From NCBI GenBank assembly GCA_000413015.1, contig KE332515.1, positions 343,082 through 407,081 on the forward strand: a stretch of 64,000 bases of DNA, read 5' to 3'. A program made the position numbers and the translations under genes. This document shows, one piece after another, positions 9,002 to 17,849 of this stretch. The stretch comes from Treponema socranskii subsp. paredis ATCC 35535 (GTDB lineage Bacteria > Spirochaetota > Spirochaetia > Treponematales > Treponemataceae). Under the pieces are notes generated by a model that was given only the letters and a program-made list of their open reading frames with translations, was not told where the DNA came from and made no database searches. Every line of letters begins with the position of its first letter. The stretch's first letter is position 1.

Positions 9002-9130
9002 GCGAAAAAATCCGAGCAGTGCGCAGGATTTTTTCGCCTCCCGACTTACAGAGCAAATCCGAGCAGTGCGCGACTTGCAACGAGCGCGTTAGCGCGAAGT
9101 TCCCCGCGCAGGATTTTTTCGCGTCTCCCA
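9002..9130. repeat. Palindrome-rich repeat cluster
   Basis: A perfect 12-bp inverted repeat, GCGAAAAAATCC (9002-9013) and GGATTTTTTCGC (9026-9037), encloses a 12-nt loop. A second copy of AATCCGAGCAGTGCGC (9009-9024 and 9056-9071) leads into a longer palindrome ending in another GGATTTTTTCGC (about 9114-9125). The phrase TCGCCTCCCGACTTA recurs near 9034 and 9269. No gene is seen between 8962 and 9467; the T-rich first hairpin could act as a terminator. Confidence 0.7.
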
Positions 9131-9378
9131 TCACACAGCGCGCCGTAAACGTCGCGCTGTGTGTCCTCATAAGGAATTGCAGTCGGCTTTCATATCTTTT
9201 ATTGCATCCGAAAGGATGAGATATAAAAGCCTCCGCACGGATAAAAGAAAAACGGCTCGGCCGTTTTTCGCCTCCCGACTTAAAAGGGCGATTTTGAGAC
9301 GGTCCGCTTACTACCGCATTTTTACTGCGCAGAAAACGGAGTTGTTTAAAAGTCTTTGACTTTTTTCAACGTATGCGA

Positions 9379-9407
9379 TTGACAACAGTGTAATTCGAAA
9401 TTACAAT
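9379..9407 (+). promoter_or_regulatory. Strong promoter with embedded palindromic operator
   Basis: Consensus TTGACA (9379-9384), a 17-bp spacer and TACAAT (9402-9407). A 17-bp palindrome TGTAATT-CGA-AATTACA (9389-9405) fills the spacer and overlaps the -10, the classical place for a repressor site. The predicted start is near 9414, 54 nt before the chosen glycosyltransferase ATG. Confidence 0.75.
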
Positions 9408-9467
9408 CTGAACCGCTATTACGATATGAAGCGGGGAGCGAAATATACGGGTTTTGAGGCGGCATCA

Positions 9468-10529
9468 ATGACGGAAATTCTTATAAACGGAAATTTTTTA
9501 TGCCGGAATCTCACCGGTATCGAGCGCTTTGCATGGGAAATATGCAAGCGGATCGATTCTCTGCTTAGCTCATCCGATCGCGTGTCGATACTGGTTCCCA
9601 CAAATGCGCCGAAAGTTCCGTCTTATACCCGTATCGCCGTCATACGATCCGATAAAGAAGCGCGCTCTTTTCCTTTTTGGGATTTGGGCGTTTTTGCAAA
9701 GACATGCCGCAGACGAAATGCCTGCGCGCTTTCGTTTTCAAACACCGCTCCTTTGGGCAAAAACTGCGGCATCGCATTTATCCACGACGTATATGCAAAG
9801 GATTTTCCGAACGATTTTACATCGTTTTACGACAAACTTATCGGCGCGTACAGCCGTTTAAATTATCGTAATATCTGCAAAAATGCGCGCTTTGTCTGTA
9901 CCGTATCGAACTTCAGTAAAAAACAGATTATCGATTACTACCGCGTGCCGGAAGAAAAAATCCGCGTTATCTATGACGGTTTTGAACATATACTTACGAT
10001 CCGTGCCGATGAAAACATTTTGAAAAAACTCGGTCTCAAATCCGGAGAATTTTATTTTACGCTCGGAAGTCTTTCTTTGCGGAAAAATCTCAAATGGATT
10101 ATGAATCATGCGGAGCTTTATCCGAACGATTTTTTCGTCATTTCCGGTACGATGCTCAAAAACGTCGTTCCGAGCGAACTTGAAAAAATAAAATCATTGA
10201 AAAATATTATTCTCGCAGGTTATCTTTCCGACGAAGAAGTGAAAGCGCTCATGCAAAACTGCAAAGCTTTCGTATTTCCTTCGTACTTTGAAGGCTTCGG
10301 TCTTCCGCCGCTCGAAGCGCTCGCATGCGGCGCGCCCGTCGTCGTTTCGAATGCCGCGAGCTTGCCTGAAATATACGGAAGCTGCGCGCATTACATCGAT
10401 CCCTTTAAACCGGACGTCGATTTGGATGCGCTCCTTGCCGAGTCCGTTTCATCGCCCGCACCTCTTTTTGAAAAATATTCGCTCGACGATTCCGCAAAAA
10501 AATTATACGCCTTGTTCAAAGAAGTGTAG
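9468..10529 (+). CDS. GT4-family glycosyltransferase
   Basis: Protein of 353 residues with a GT-B fold. The C-terminal half carries the GT4 E-x7-E signature EGFGLPPLEALACGAPVVVS, preceded by FPSYF. The ATG at 9468 is chosen because GAGG lies 8 nt upstream; an in-frame ATG at 9426 has no ribosome-binding site. It stands alone between a repeat-rich spacer and the flagellar block and has its own strong, apparently regulated promoter. The donor sugar is unknown; a role in surface glycan or flagellin glycosylation is possible but not shown. Confidence 0.85.
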   Translation: MTEILINGNFLCRNLTGIERFAWEICKRIDSLLSSSDRVSILVPTNAPKVPSYTRIAVIRSDKEARSFPFWDLGVFAKTCRRRNACALSFSNTAPLGKNCGIAFIHDVYAKDFPNDFTSFYDKLIGAYSRLNYRNICKNARFVCTVSNFSKKQIIDYYRVPEEKIRVIYDGFEHILTIRADENILKKLGLKSGEFYFTLGSLSLRKNLKWIMNHAELYPNDFFVISGTMLKNVVPSELEKIKSLKNIILAGYLSDEEVKALMQNCKAFVFPSYFEGFGLPPLEALACGAPVVVSNAASLPEIYGSCAHYIDPFKPDVDLDALLAESVSSPAPLFEKYSLDDSAKKLYALFKEV

Positions 10530-10713
10530 TGCATTTTGCGGTATGAAAGCGTATAAGCGGGAATACTTTAAAAAATCTTCGTTCTCTGTATCCGTTATAA
10601 AAAAATTGAATATCAAAGCTTCTCCGACCGAATAAAACGGTTGGTGTTTCCGTAAAAAAAACCGTAAAGTCGTCGTTTTTCCGCACCGATAATCAACATG
10701 AGGTAATCTGTAT

Positions 10714-11148
10714 ATGGCGGACATAAGCGAAATGGAGCGGCTTCTTTTGCGCGAAAACGAAATTCTCGACAGTATGCTTACCCGGCAATCGGAACTGCGC
10801 GCTGCGGTACTGCAAAAAAAATGGGACGGCGTGCTTGAATCGATTTCCGCTATCACGAAACTTACCGAAGCTTTCGAAAAAACCGAAAAGACGAGAAACG
10901 CGATTTCGGATGCGCAAAGCGAGGAAGCGAAAAAAAAGGTTTTGCCGCTTTTGACGCAAGTGCGCGGAAAGCTCGTCAAATCGAAGACGGCGAACAAAAC
11001 GCTCGGCAATTACATAGCGGTTGCGAGGGATTTTATTCAAAGCGTGCTCGACGAAGCCTTTCCTCAAAGCGGGGCGACGGTGTATTCGAAGGCGGGAAAG
11101 ATCATGCGTTCAAAGCCGTCGAGCGTTGTCGTCAATACGCTGTATTAA
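10714..11148 (+). CDS. flgN: FlgN-type flagellar chaperone
   Basis: All-helical, highly charged protein of 144 residues with the heptad pattern of FlgN/FliT-class export chaperones. In other bacteria FlgN binds the C-termini of the hook-filament junction proteins FlgK and FlgL, and here flgK and flgL follow directly, supporting the call. GAGG lies about 10 nt before the ATG. Sequence identity in this family is low, so context carries much of the weight. Confidence 0.8.
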   Translation: MADISEMERLLLRENEILDSMLTRQSELRAAVLQKKWDGVLESISAITKLTEAFEKTEKTRNAISDAQSEEAKKKVLPLLTQVRGKLVKSKTANKTLGNYIAVARDFIQSVLDEAFPQSGATVYSKAGKIMRSKPSSVVVNTLY

Positions 11149-11170
11149 TAAGTATTTTGTGAGGTGATAT

Positions 11171-13045
11171 ATGGGTTCGACATTTTCCGGAATAGAGCTC
11201 GGTAAGCGCAGTATCATGGCGCATACGACGGCGATCACGACCGCCGGTCACAATATTTCAAATGCGAATACGGAAGGCTATTCGCGCCAGCGCGTCGCGT
11301 TTAAAGAATTCGATCCGCTGTATCTTCCTGAACTCGAACGGCCCGAAGAGCCGGGTATGATCGGGCAGGGCGTGAGCGCGTTCAGCATACGGCGGATCCG
11401 CGACGAACTGCTCGACCGGCGCATCGTCGAACAGGCGAATCAGGAAGCGTATTGGGATACGCGCAGCAAATATTATACGATGCTCGAGCAGATTTACAAT
11501 GAACCCGACGACGTTTCGATCCGCAGCACTATGGATAAATTCTGGGAAGCGTGGCAGGAGCTGTCGATTCATCCGGAAAATATCGCATCCCGTCAGGCGA
11601 TCGTCACGCGCGGCATTTCGCTTACCGATACGATAAACCAGCGCTACGAAAGTTTACAGGGAGTGAACACGCTCATAAACGGCGATATCGATGCGACGGT
11701 AAAGCAGATCAATAATTATGCCGAACAGATTGCCGCTCTCAACGGAGAGATCGTGCGTTCGCGCGGTATGGGAGACAATCCGAACGATTTGCTCGATCAG
11801 CGGGATCTCCTCGTCGATAAGCTTTCCGAGCTTGTCAATTGTACGGCGAGCGACCGCGATAAAGACGAATTCATGGTACACGTCGACGGGCGGGTGCTCG
11901 TTCAGGGCAGCATCCCGCGCAGCTTCGACCTCCGTACGGTTATCGACAATAACGGAAATCCCCGTCTCATCTGGGGCGATACGAAAAACGACGCCATTGT
12001 AAAAGGCGGGAGGCTCGGTGCGCTCATCGAATTGCGCGACGTCGATATCAGAAACGAAATGCAGTCGCTCAACACGATGACGATGAACTTTTCCGATTTG
12101 GTAAACGACGTGCACCGTAACGCAACCGGCATGAACGGTACGACAGGTCTCGACTTTTTTACGTCGCATCCCTTTGTCGAAAACGTGCGCGGCAATTACG
12201 ATTACGATGCGGACGGCGTAATGGACAGGTCTTATATTTTCCGATTTACCGGACGGCATAAATTGAACTCGCAGGAGCAAATAGGACTTGCCGGTACGAT
12301 GACCTTTTCCGCGCCCGACGGCAGGGTCGAAGTCGCATACAACGCTACCGATACGGTTGCCGATGTCATCGACCGGATCAACGATTCGAACGGAGAAGTA
12401 AAAGCCTATCTCGACAGAAACAACAATCTCGTGCTGAAAGCGACGACGGCTCTTTCGCAATCGAATCCCGATTTCGTCATACGGCATGTCGAAGACAGCG
12501 GAATGTTTTTGACCGGTTATGCGGGTATTTTACGCGAAAGCGGAGAAGAAGGCGCATACGATTATCTCCGTGCGGACGCGGTCGACGGTCTTTCCGACGG
12601 CGCTCAATTTGCGGTGACGCCGCAGGTAAATCCGTCTGCGTATATCGCGGTAAATCCGCTTATCAGAGGAGACGTCAAAAGCGTCGCTGCGGGCTTTGCC
12701 GATACGCGCGGCGCTCTCGCGTCGGGCGACGGACGGGCTGCGATCGAAATCGCTTCGATCAGAAACACGCAGGTGATGATCGGACACAAGCGTACTTTCG
12801 ACGATTATTTTGCCGACAGTGTGACGAACGTCGGTTTGAAAGGCGAACAGGCGGCGACACAGACGGCAAATCAAAATAAAATCATGGGAGATTTGCGTAC
12901 GCTTCGGGAGTCCGTCAGCGGCGTAAACATAGACGAAGAGCTTGCAGATATTATTAAATTTCAGCACGGCTACAATGCCGCCGCTTCGTTTATCAGTACG
13001 TGGGACAATCTCGTCGATACGATTATCAACAGAATCAGAGCATAA
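11171..13045 (+). CDS. flgK: Flagellar hook-associated protein 1 (FlgK)
   Basis: Protein of 624 residues. The conserved N-terminal D0 segment (GIELGKRSIMAHTTAITTAG) and the asparagine-rich NISNANTEGYSRQ motif are typical of axial flagellar proteins, and the C-terminus shows the matching D0 helix (ELADIIKFQHGYNAAASF). It joins hook to filament; in spirochaetes this takes place in the periplasm. The ribosome-binding site GAGGTG precedes the ATG. It lies 22 bp after flgN and 32 bp before flgL. Confidence 0.95.
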   Translation: MGSTFSGIELGKRSIMAHTTAITTAGHNISNANTEGYSRQRVAFKEFDPLYLPELERPEEPGMIGQGVSAFSIRRIRDELLDRRIVEQANQEAYWDTRSKYYTMLEQIYNEPDDVSIRSTMDKFWEAWQELSIHPENIASRQAIVTRGISLTDTINQRYESLQGVNTLINGDIDATVKQINNYAEQIAALNGEIVRSRGMGDNPNDLLDQRDLLVDKLSELVNCTASDRDKDEFMVHVDGRVLVQGSIPRSFDLRTVIDNNGNPRLIWGDTKNDAIVKGGRLGALIELRDVDIRNEMQSLNTMTMNFSDLVNDVHRNATGMNGTTGLDFFTSHPFVENVRGNYDYDADGVMDRSYIFRFTGRHKLNSQEQIGLAGTMTFSAPDGRVEVAYNATDTVADVIDRINDSNGEVKAYLDRNNNLVLKATTALSQSNPDFVIRHVEDSGMFLTGYAGILRESGEEGAYDYLRADAVDGLSDGAQFAVTPQVNPSAYIAVNPLIRGDVKSVAAGFADTRGALASGDGRAAIEIASIRNTQVMIGHKRTFDDYFADSVTNVGLKGEQAATQTANQNKIMGDLRTLRESVSGVNIDEELADIIKFQHGYNAAASFISTWDNLVDTIINRIRA

Positions 13046-13077
13046 AAACAGGGTAAAGCCGAATACGGAGGTGCGAT

Positions 13078-14322
13078 ATGCGCAGGGTGAGTTCACAGAT
13101 GAATAATATGGATGTGCAGTCGAATCTGCGGCTGCAGGAATCCCGTCTCAATAAAATCAACAATCAAATCGGCAGCCAGCGCCGTATTCAGGAACTGCGC
13201 GACGATCCGATCGCCGCTGGACACTTGGTACGCTATCAGTCCTATGCGGCGCGCATCGAAAACTTCGAAAAAAACGCCAAAACGCTTTCCGAACTTTTTA
13301 TGCAGCGTGAAGGCTATATGACGAATTCGCTCGACGTGTTGCACCGCGTGAGAGAACTCGCCGTTACCGGTGCGAACGGCATCTACACGGGTGACGATAT
13401 GAAAAACATGGCGGCGGAAGTCGACGAACTTTTAAAAGAGCTCGTGCAAAATGCGAATGCGATCGGCGAAGACGGAAACTCGCTCTTTGCCGGTACCGAA
13501 ACGAAAGTGAGAGCCTTTGACGTCGAAATGGGAAATGTCGCAGGTTCCGGCGTGCCACTTATCGAAGGCGTGCGCTATAACGGAAACATTTCGGAAACGC
13601 AGGTCGAAATCGACGAAAACAAATATTTGACGACGGACAACGCGGGCGTGCGCACTTTTTGGGCGGAGCCGCAGCAGATTTTCGGCGGAAGGGATGCGAC
13701 CGGCTGGAGAGCGGGAGAAGATTCGGTTATCGCCGTAGACGGAGCGGAAATCAAAATCAACTCAGGCGACAACGTGTATTCGCTTATCGCAAAGATAAAC
13801 GACAGCAAAGCTGCGGTAAAGGCGACGCTCGATCCCGTAACTCGCGCTTTGAACTTTACCGCAACGGATGCGCGGCAGCTGTGGCTCGAAGACGTTTCGG
13901 GATCCGCACTCGCCAATCTCGGCATTATCAAAGACGCAAGTCAAAAGCCGCCGTACAATCTCGCTTCCGGCGTGCGCGCTTCAGGCGGTTCCATGTTCGA
14001 TGCGGTCATCTCGCTCCGCAATGCGCTTTTGGCAGGCGACCACGAAGCTATCGGAGGCCGCGTGCTCGGTTCGATCGATCAGGGACTTAACAATTTGACC
14101 ACAAGAATCGCAAAGTCGGGTTCCGAATACGAGCGGGCGGAACTCAACGTAAAGCGCAATTCGGGAACGGCTCTCAACGTAACGCAGCGTATTTCAAGCG
14201 AGGGCGATCTCGATTTGACGAAAGCCGCATCCGATATGAAGATGATGGATTTTACCCATCAGGCGACGCTGAGTACGGCCGCGCGTTTGTATTCGAGTAC
14301 GCTGCTCGATTATTTGAGGTAA
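13078..14322 (+). CDS. flgL: Flagellar hook-associated protein 3 (FlgL)
   Basis: Protein of 414 residues with flagellin-like N-terminal helix (RLQESRLNKINNQIGS) and C-terminal helix (KAASDMKMMDFTHQATL), the D0/D1 pairing of FlgL. It is the second junction protein between hook and filament. GGAGGTG lies just upstream of the ATG. It is co-transcribed with flgK and followed by fliW after 6 bp. Confidence 0.94.
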   Translation: MRRVSSQMNNMDVQSNLRLQESRLNKINNQIGSQRRIQELRDDPIAAGHLVRYQSYAARIENFEKNAKTLSELFMQREGYMTNSLDVLHRVRELAVTGANGIYTGDDMKNMAAEVDELLKELVQNANAIGEDGNSLFAGTETKVRAFDVEMGNVAGSGVPLIEGVRYNGNISETQVEIDENKYLTTDNAGVRTFWAEPQQIFGGRDATGWRAGEDSVIAVDGAEIKINSGDNVYSLIAKINDSKAAVKATLDPVTRALNFTATDARQLWLEDVSGSALANLGIIKDASQKPPYNLASGVRASGGSMFDAVISLRNALLAGDHEAIGGRVLGSIDQGLNNLTTRIAKSGSEYERAELNVKRNSGTALNVTQRISSEGDLDLTKAASDMKMMDFTHQATLSTAARLYSSTLLDYLR

Positions 14323-14328
14323 GCTTCG

Positions 14329-14772
14329 ATGGACGTTAAGACAAAGGCGATGGGCGTAAAGGACGTCGAAGAAAATCACATCGTTACCTTTCCCGAAGGG
14401 CTTTTCGGTTTTGAAGATTATAAAAAATACGCGACGATAGAATCGGAATGGGCGCCGCTTATCTGGCTGCAGTCCCTCGACGACGAACGCCTTGCATTTT
14501 TGCTTATCGATCCGTTTTTGATCTGTGACAATTACGAAGCGGACATCGACGACGAAAGCTTGCAAAAAATCGGCGTGCACTCTCCCGAAGACCTTATCGT
14601 TATGGCGGTCGTCACCGTTCCGTCCGACGGGAGCGCCGTTACCGCAAACCTGCAGGGACCGATCGTCATCAACAAAAAAAACAATCTGTGCGTGCAAGTG
14701 ATTTTGAGCGATGTCCGCTGGACGACAAAACACGCGATACTCGACGCGCTAAAAAAACGCGGAGGAAAGTGA
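14329..14772 (+). CDS. fliW: Flagellar assembly factor FliW
   Basis: Small beta-barrel protein of 147 residues with the FliW signatures [11 protein letters not shown] and LLIDPF and a C-terminal TKHAIL segment. In other bacteria FliW binds either flagellin or CsrA and so relieves CsrA repression when flagellin is exported. The csrA gene begins 1 bp after its stop, the standard arrangement for this partner switch. Confidence 0.95.
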   Translation: MDVKTKAMGVKDVEENHIVTFPEGLFGFEDYKKYATIESEWAPLIWLQSLDDERLAFLLIDPFLICDNYEADIDDESLQKIGVHSPEDLIVMAVVTVPSDGSAVTANLQGPIVINKKNNLCVQVILSDVRWTTKHAILDALKKRGGK

Positions 14773-14773
14773 A

Positions 14774-15004
14774 ATGCTTATCCTTTCGCGTAAAATCGAC
14801 GAGCAGATTAAAATCGGCGACAATATAACGATTACGATCATTGAAGTCCGCGGCGATCAAGTCAAAGTCGGAATCGAAGCGCCGAAAAGCGTTAAAGTAT
14901 TCCGCGAAGAAGTGTTCAAAGCGATTCAAAAAGAAAACAAAGCGGCTTCTTCTCCCGACACAGGTGCGCTCGCATCGATATCGGAACTTTTGAAAGGGCG
15001 GTGA
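14774..15004 (+). CDS. csrA: Carbon storage / translational regulator CsrA
   Basis: RNA-binding regulator of 76 residues. The N-terminus [17 protein letters not shown] and the [17 protein letters not shown] segment are the CsrA core with the RNA-binding face. The tail beyond residue 55 is slightly longer than in enterobacterial CsrA, as is usual for the FliW-regulated type. GGAGG precedes the ATG. The gene ends the flagellar block; the 148 bp to the convergent exonuclease gene contain no clear feature. Confidence 0.96.
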   Translation: MLILSRKIDEQIKIGDNITITIIEVRGDQVKVGIEAPKSVKVFREEVFKAIQKENKAASSPDTGALASISELLKGR

Positions 15005-15152
15005 GCGCTTCGGGCCGCGGCTTAAAAAATCGGCTGCTGCATTTATATGGCAAGTTTGCAGAACACAGTTTCCGGTGAAGCGAAGCCGAACGAAGCATCT
15101 CCTTAAGCACGGCTTTATCGGCACATACTTTTAAAAATCGCCATTTATCCGT

Positions 15153-15734
15153 TTATTTTTTTTGCACCGACTCGGTGTCTTTTAAACAGCGTAAAAATAT
15201 TTTGCGGCAGGTTTTCGCGTCGTCCGATGCTCGGTGTGCGTTTTCCGCATCGATCCCCATAGCCTTCGCAAGGTATTGCAGCGAATGATGTTTTGCCGAA
15301 GGGTAGGCCCATCGGCTCAAATTCAGCGTATCGACCGCTTTGTTCGCCATGGAAGGCATACCGCTCCGTTCCAATTCTTTATTGATAAAAAGCAAATCGA
15401 AGGGCGCGTTGTGCGCGACGAGGATCGCGCTTCCGATAAATTCGATAAAAGCCGGAAGCACAGAAGATGCGGGCGGAGAGAGGGAAAGCATATCGTCGGT
15501 GATGTGCGTAAGCTCTTTCGTAAAAGAGGGCAGTGCGATTCCCGGATTTACGAGAGAGGCGAAAGTGTCGAGTACGCCCGTTTTATCGAAGAGCACGGCA
15601 CCGATTTCGATGATACGGCAAGTGTCGGGAGTAAGGCCGGTCGTTTCGGTATCGATCGCCGCAAAAACCGCCCCGCCGTTTACGAGGCGGAGCAATTTTT
15701 TGTAATCGCGGAAAAGCTTATTCGGCAGCCGCAT
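15153..15734 (-). CDS. DnaQ-like 3'-5' exonuclease (DEDDh)
   Basis: Exonuclease of 193 residues with the DEDDh motifs in order: AAIDTETTG near residue 28, HNAPFD near residue 110, and HRASDDA near residue 170. It resembles the epsilon subunit of DNA polymerase III, or a stand-alone proofreading or RNA-processing exonuclease. No extra domain is present. Its start overlaps the 3' end of the phosphohexomutase gene by 17 bp, so the two are co-transcribed. Confidence 0.85.
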   Translation of the reverse strand: MRLPNKLFRDYKKLLRLVNGGAVFAAIDTETTGLTPDTCRIIEIGAVLFDKTGVLDTFASLVNPGIALPSFTKELTHITDDMLSLSPPASSVLPAFIEFIGSAILVAHNAPFDLLFINKELERSGMPSMANKAVDTLNLSRWAYPSAKHHSLQYLAKAMGIDAENAHRASDDAKTCRKIFLRCLKDTESVQKK

Positions 15735-17502
15735 CGAGCGTGGATTTTATTTCCGAAGCGATCGCATCGCGGAGGAGAGCGGCTTCTTTTTTCGCTTGTG
15801 CAAGACCCGCATCGTTGTTGCCGGCGACGGGAACCGTGCAGTTTATGTAGAATTTGATTTTCGGCTCCGTACCCGACGGCCGCGCGCTTACGATCGTTCC
15901 GTCGTCGAGGAAAAACTGCAATACATTGCTTTTCGGAAGCTCGATCGGTTTTGTCGCCGACGGATTTGCCGGATCGAAGGAAACGCTCCGGTCGATGTCG
16001 CGAATTTCTTTTACGCGTTTACCGCCGAGCGTCTTCAATCCTTCGTTTCTGAGTTTCGTCATGATGCCGCGCATAGTCTCTCCGCCCGTCGATCCCGGAA
16101 AATACTGTTCAATCGTTTTGTCTTCGAAGTAGCCGTATTCTTTGTACATATCGTCGAGGTGTTCGAGAAGGCTTTTACCCTTGCTCCTCCAATAGAGCGT
16201 CATCTCCGCGCACATCGCGGAAGCGGAAATGCCGTCTTTGTCGAACACTTCTTTTTCGATTTTATAACCGTAGCTTTCTTCGAAGCCGAACACGTAGCTT
16301 GCCGAGTTGTCTTTTTCCATCGAAGCTTCGACGGCGGCGATCCATTTGAAACCGGTTAAACATTCGAAAACTTTGACGCCGTATTTTTTACAGATGTAGT
16401 CGATAAACGGAGAAGTGACGATCGTTCTGACGGCAGCGGGTTTTTCGGGCATTTTGCCGAGTTCTTTCCGTGAAAGCAAAATATATTCGAGAAAAAGCGC
16501 ACCCATTTGATTGCCCGTTATCAAAACGAATTTTCCGTCTTTATCGGGGAATGCCGAGCCGAAGCGATCGGCATCGGGATCCGTCGCCATAATGCAGTCG
16601 GCTTTTTCCTTTTCGCCGAGCGCTATAGCGAGTTTCATCGCGGGCGCTTCTTCGGGATTCGGTTTTTCGACCGTCGGAAAGTTTCCGTCGGGGTCGCGCT
16701 GTTCGGGGACGGTGATCACGTTGAGTCCCAAATCGCCGAGCACTTTTTCGACGTGCATGCCGCCCGTGCCGTGAAGCGGCGTGTAGACGATTTTAACGTC
16801 TTTTGCGTGCGCTTTGATGAGATCGGGCCGGAAAAGCTGCGCTTTGCACATATCCCAGAATTTTTCGTCGATATCTTTGTCGATGAGGACGATTTTGCCG
16901 GCTTTTATCGCTTCGTCTTTCGACATCGTTTTGACTTCTTTGACTGCGTTCACTTCGCCGATAATGCCTTTATCGTGCGGAGAAATCACTTGCGCGCCGT
17001 CGTTCCAATACACTTTATAGCCGTTATAGATGCGAGGGTTATGGGAAGCCGTTACGATAACGCCGGTGTCGGCACCGAGCGTGCGGACGGCAAACGAAAG
17101 TTCGGGCGTGGGCCTCAGCGACGAAAAGAGATAGGCTTTGATGCCGTTCGCCGCGAAAATGCACGCCGCAGCTTCCGCAAACACATCGGAGTTTTTGCGG
17201 CTGTCGTAGGCGAGTACGGCAGAAAGCGTACCCGCTTTTGCCTTTTCGGGAAAGGCTTTGATCACGTAAGAAGCGAGCCCCTGCGTTGCGCGGTTTATGA
17301 CGAGCGGGTTCATGCGGTTCGTCCCGCCTCCCATTATGCCGCGAAGTCCGCCCGTGCCGAATTCGAGCGATTGATAAAATCTGTCTTCGAGTTCTTTGAT
17401 ATCGTCTTTTGCGATGAGCGACTCGACTTCGCTCCGAAAGTTTTCGTCTTTTTCTTCGGCGATGTACGCATTCGCGCGTTTTAAGATTTCCGATTTTTCC
17501 AT
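15718..17502 (-). CDS. Phosphoglucomutase/phosphomannomutase (long form)
   Basis: Alpha-D-phosphohexomutase of 594 residues. The phosphoserine loop is TASHNPRIYNG, the Mg2+ loop is DPDADRFG, the sugar-binding loop is FGFEESYGY, and the C-terminal phosphate-binding loop is RPSGTEPKIKFY. It interconverts hexose-1- and hexose-6-phosphates, feeding glycan precursors and sugar catabolism. GGGAG precedes the ATG. A divergent paralog lies upstream at 17850, and a dispersed repeat fills the gap in front of the gene. Confidence 0.92.
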   Translation of the reverse strand: MEKSEILKRANAYIAEEKDENFRSEVESLIAKDDIKELEDRFYQSLEFGTGGLRGIMGGGTNRMNPLVINRATQGLASYVIKAFPEKAKAGTLSAVLAYDSRKNSDVFAEAAACIFAANGIKAYLFSSLRPTPELSFAVRTLGADTGVIVTASHNPRIYNGYKVYWNDGAQVISPHDKGIIGEVNAVKEVKTMSKDEAIKAGKIVLIDKDIDEKFWDMCKAQLFRPDLIKAHAKDVKIVYTPLHGTGGMHVEKVLGDLGLNVITVPEQRDPDGNFPTVEKPNPEEAPAMKLAIALGEKEKADCIMATDPDADRFGSAFPDKDGKFVLITGNQMGALFLEYILLSRKELGKMPEKPAAVRTIVTSPFIDYICKKYGVKVFECLTGFKWIAAVEASMEKDNSASYVFGFEESYGYKIEKEVFDKDGISASAMCAEMTLYWRSKGKSLLEHLDDMYKEYGYFEDKTIEQYFPGSTGGETMRGIMTKLRNEGLKTLGGKRVKEIRDIDRSVSFDPANPSATKPIELPKSNVLQFFLDDGTIVSARPSGTEPKIKFYINCTVPVAGNNDAGLAQAKKEAALLRDAIASEIKSTLDAAAE

Positions 17503-17514
17503 ATTATACTCCCA

Positions 17515-17700
17515 TAAAAAGTTTTGCAGAAAGTTTCAACTTTCGAAAAAGTTTTTAGCCGTGCGCAAACGCGCACACGTCGAATAATCGAGTTTGCAAA
17601 ATACGGTGTATCATATCTATTCTCTTTTTTATCAAAACGATACGCATATACTTCTTGTGCAAACATCCGTGCAAACTCGAGATAAAAAGCGACGGCGATT
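17515..17700. repeat. Dispersed repeat, copy A (upstream of pgm)
   Basis: This stretch aligns over about 180 bp with 57845-58060. Shared blocks include AAGTTTTT.GCCGTGCGCAA, ATAATCGAGTTTGCAAA, TTTATCAAA and GCAAACTCGAGAT. The last and second blocks form an inverted repeat (CGAGTTTGC ... GCAAACTCG). Both copies lie immediately upstream of minus-strand genes (pgm here, leuD there). The rest of the 17503-17849 gap holds no gene I can support. Confidence 0.75.
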
Positions 17701-17849
17701 TTTCCATATCACACCCCTTTTCATTTTATTATTGTACGGTGCGTTCAAGTATAGCAGGTTTTTCGCATCGCTTCAATTTCGCGTTTTAAGCGAAGTAAAC
17801 CTTCCGCGCGTCCGACGATTAAAATACCGACGCAGTGCTTTTTCCGCAT

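Noticed and set aside
15140..15180. T-run plus hairpin as csrA terminator
   Set aside because: On the plus strand the T-run precedes the small stem instead of following it, and the stem lies in coding sequence of the exonuclease gene.
16507..17484. 325-codon plus-strand frame antisense to pgm
   Set aside because: Composition rich in F, R and V without any motif; mirrors the codon bias of the real gene on the other strand.
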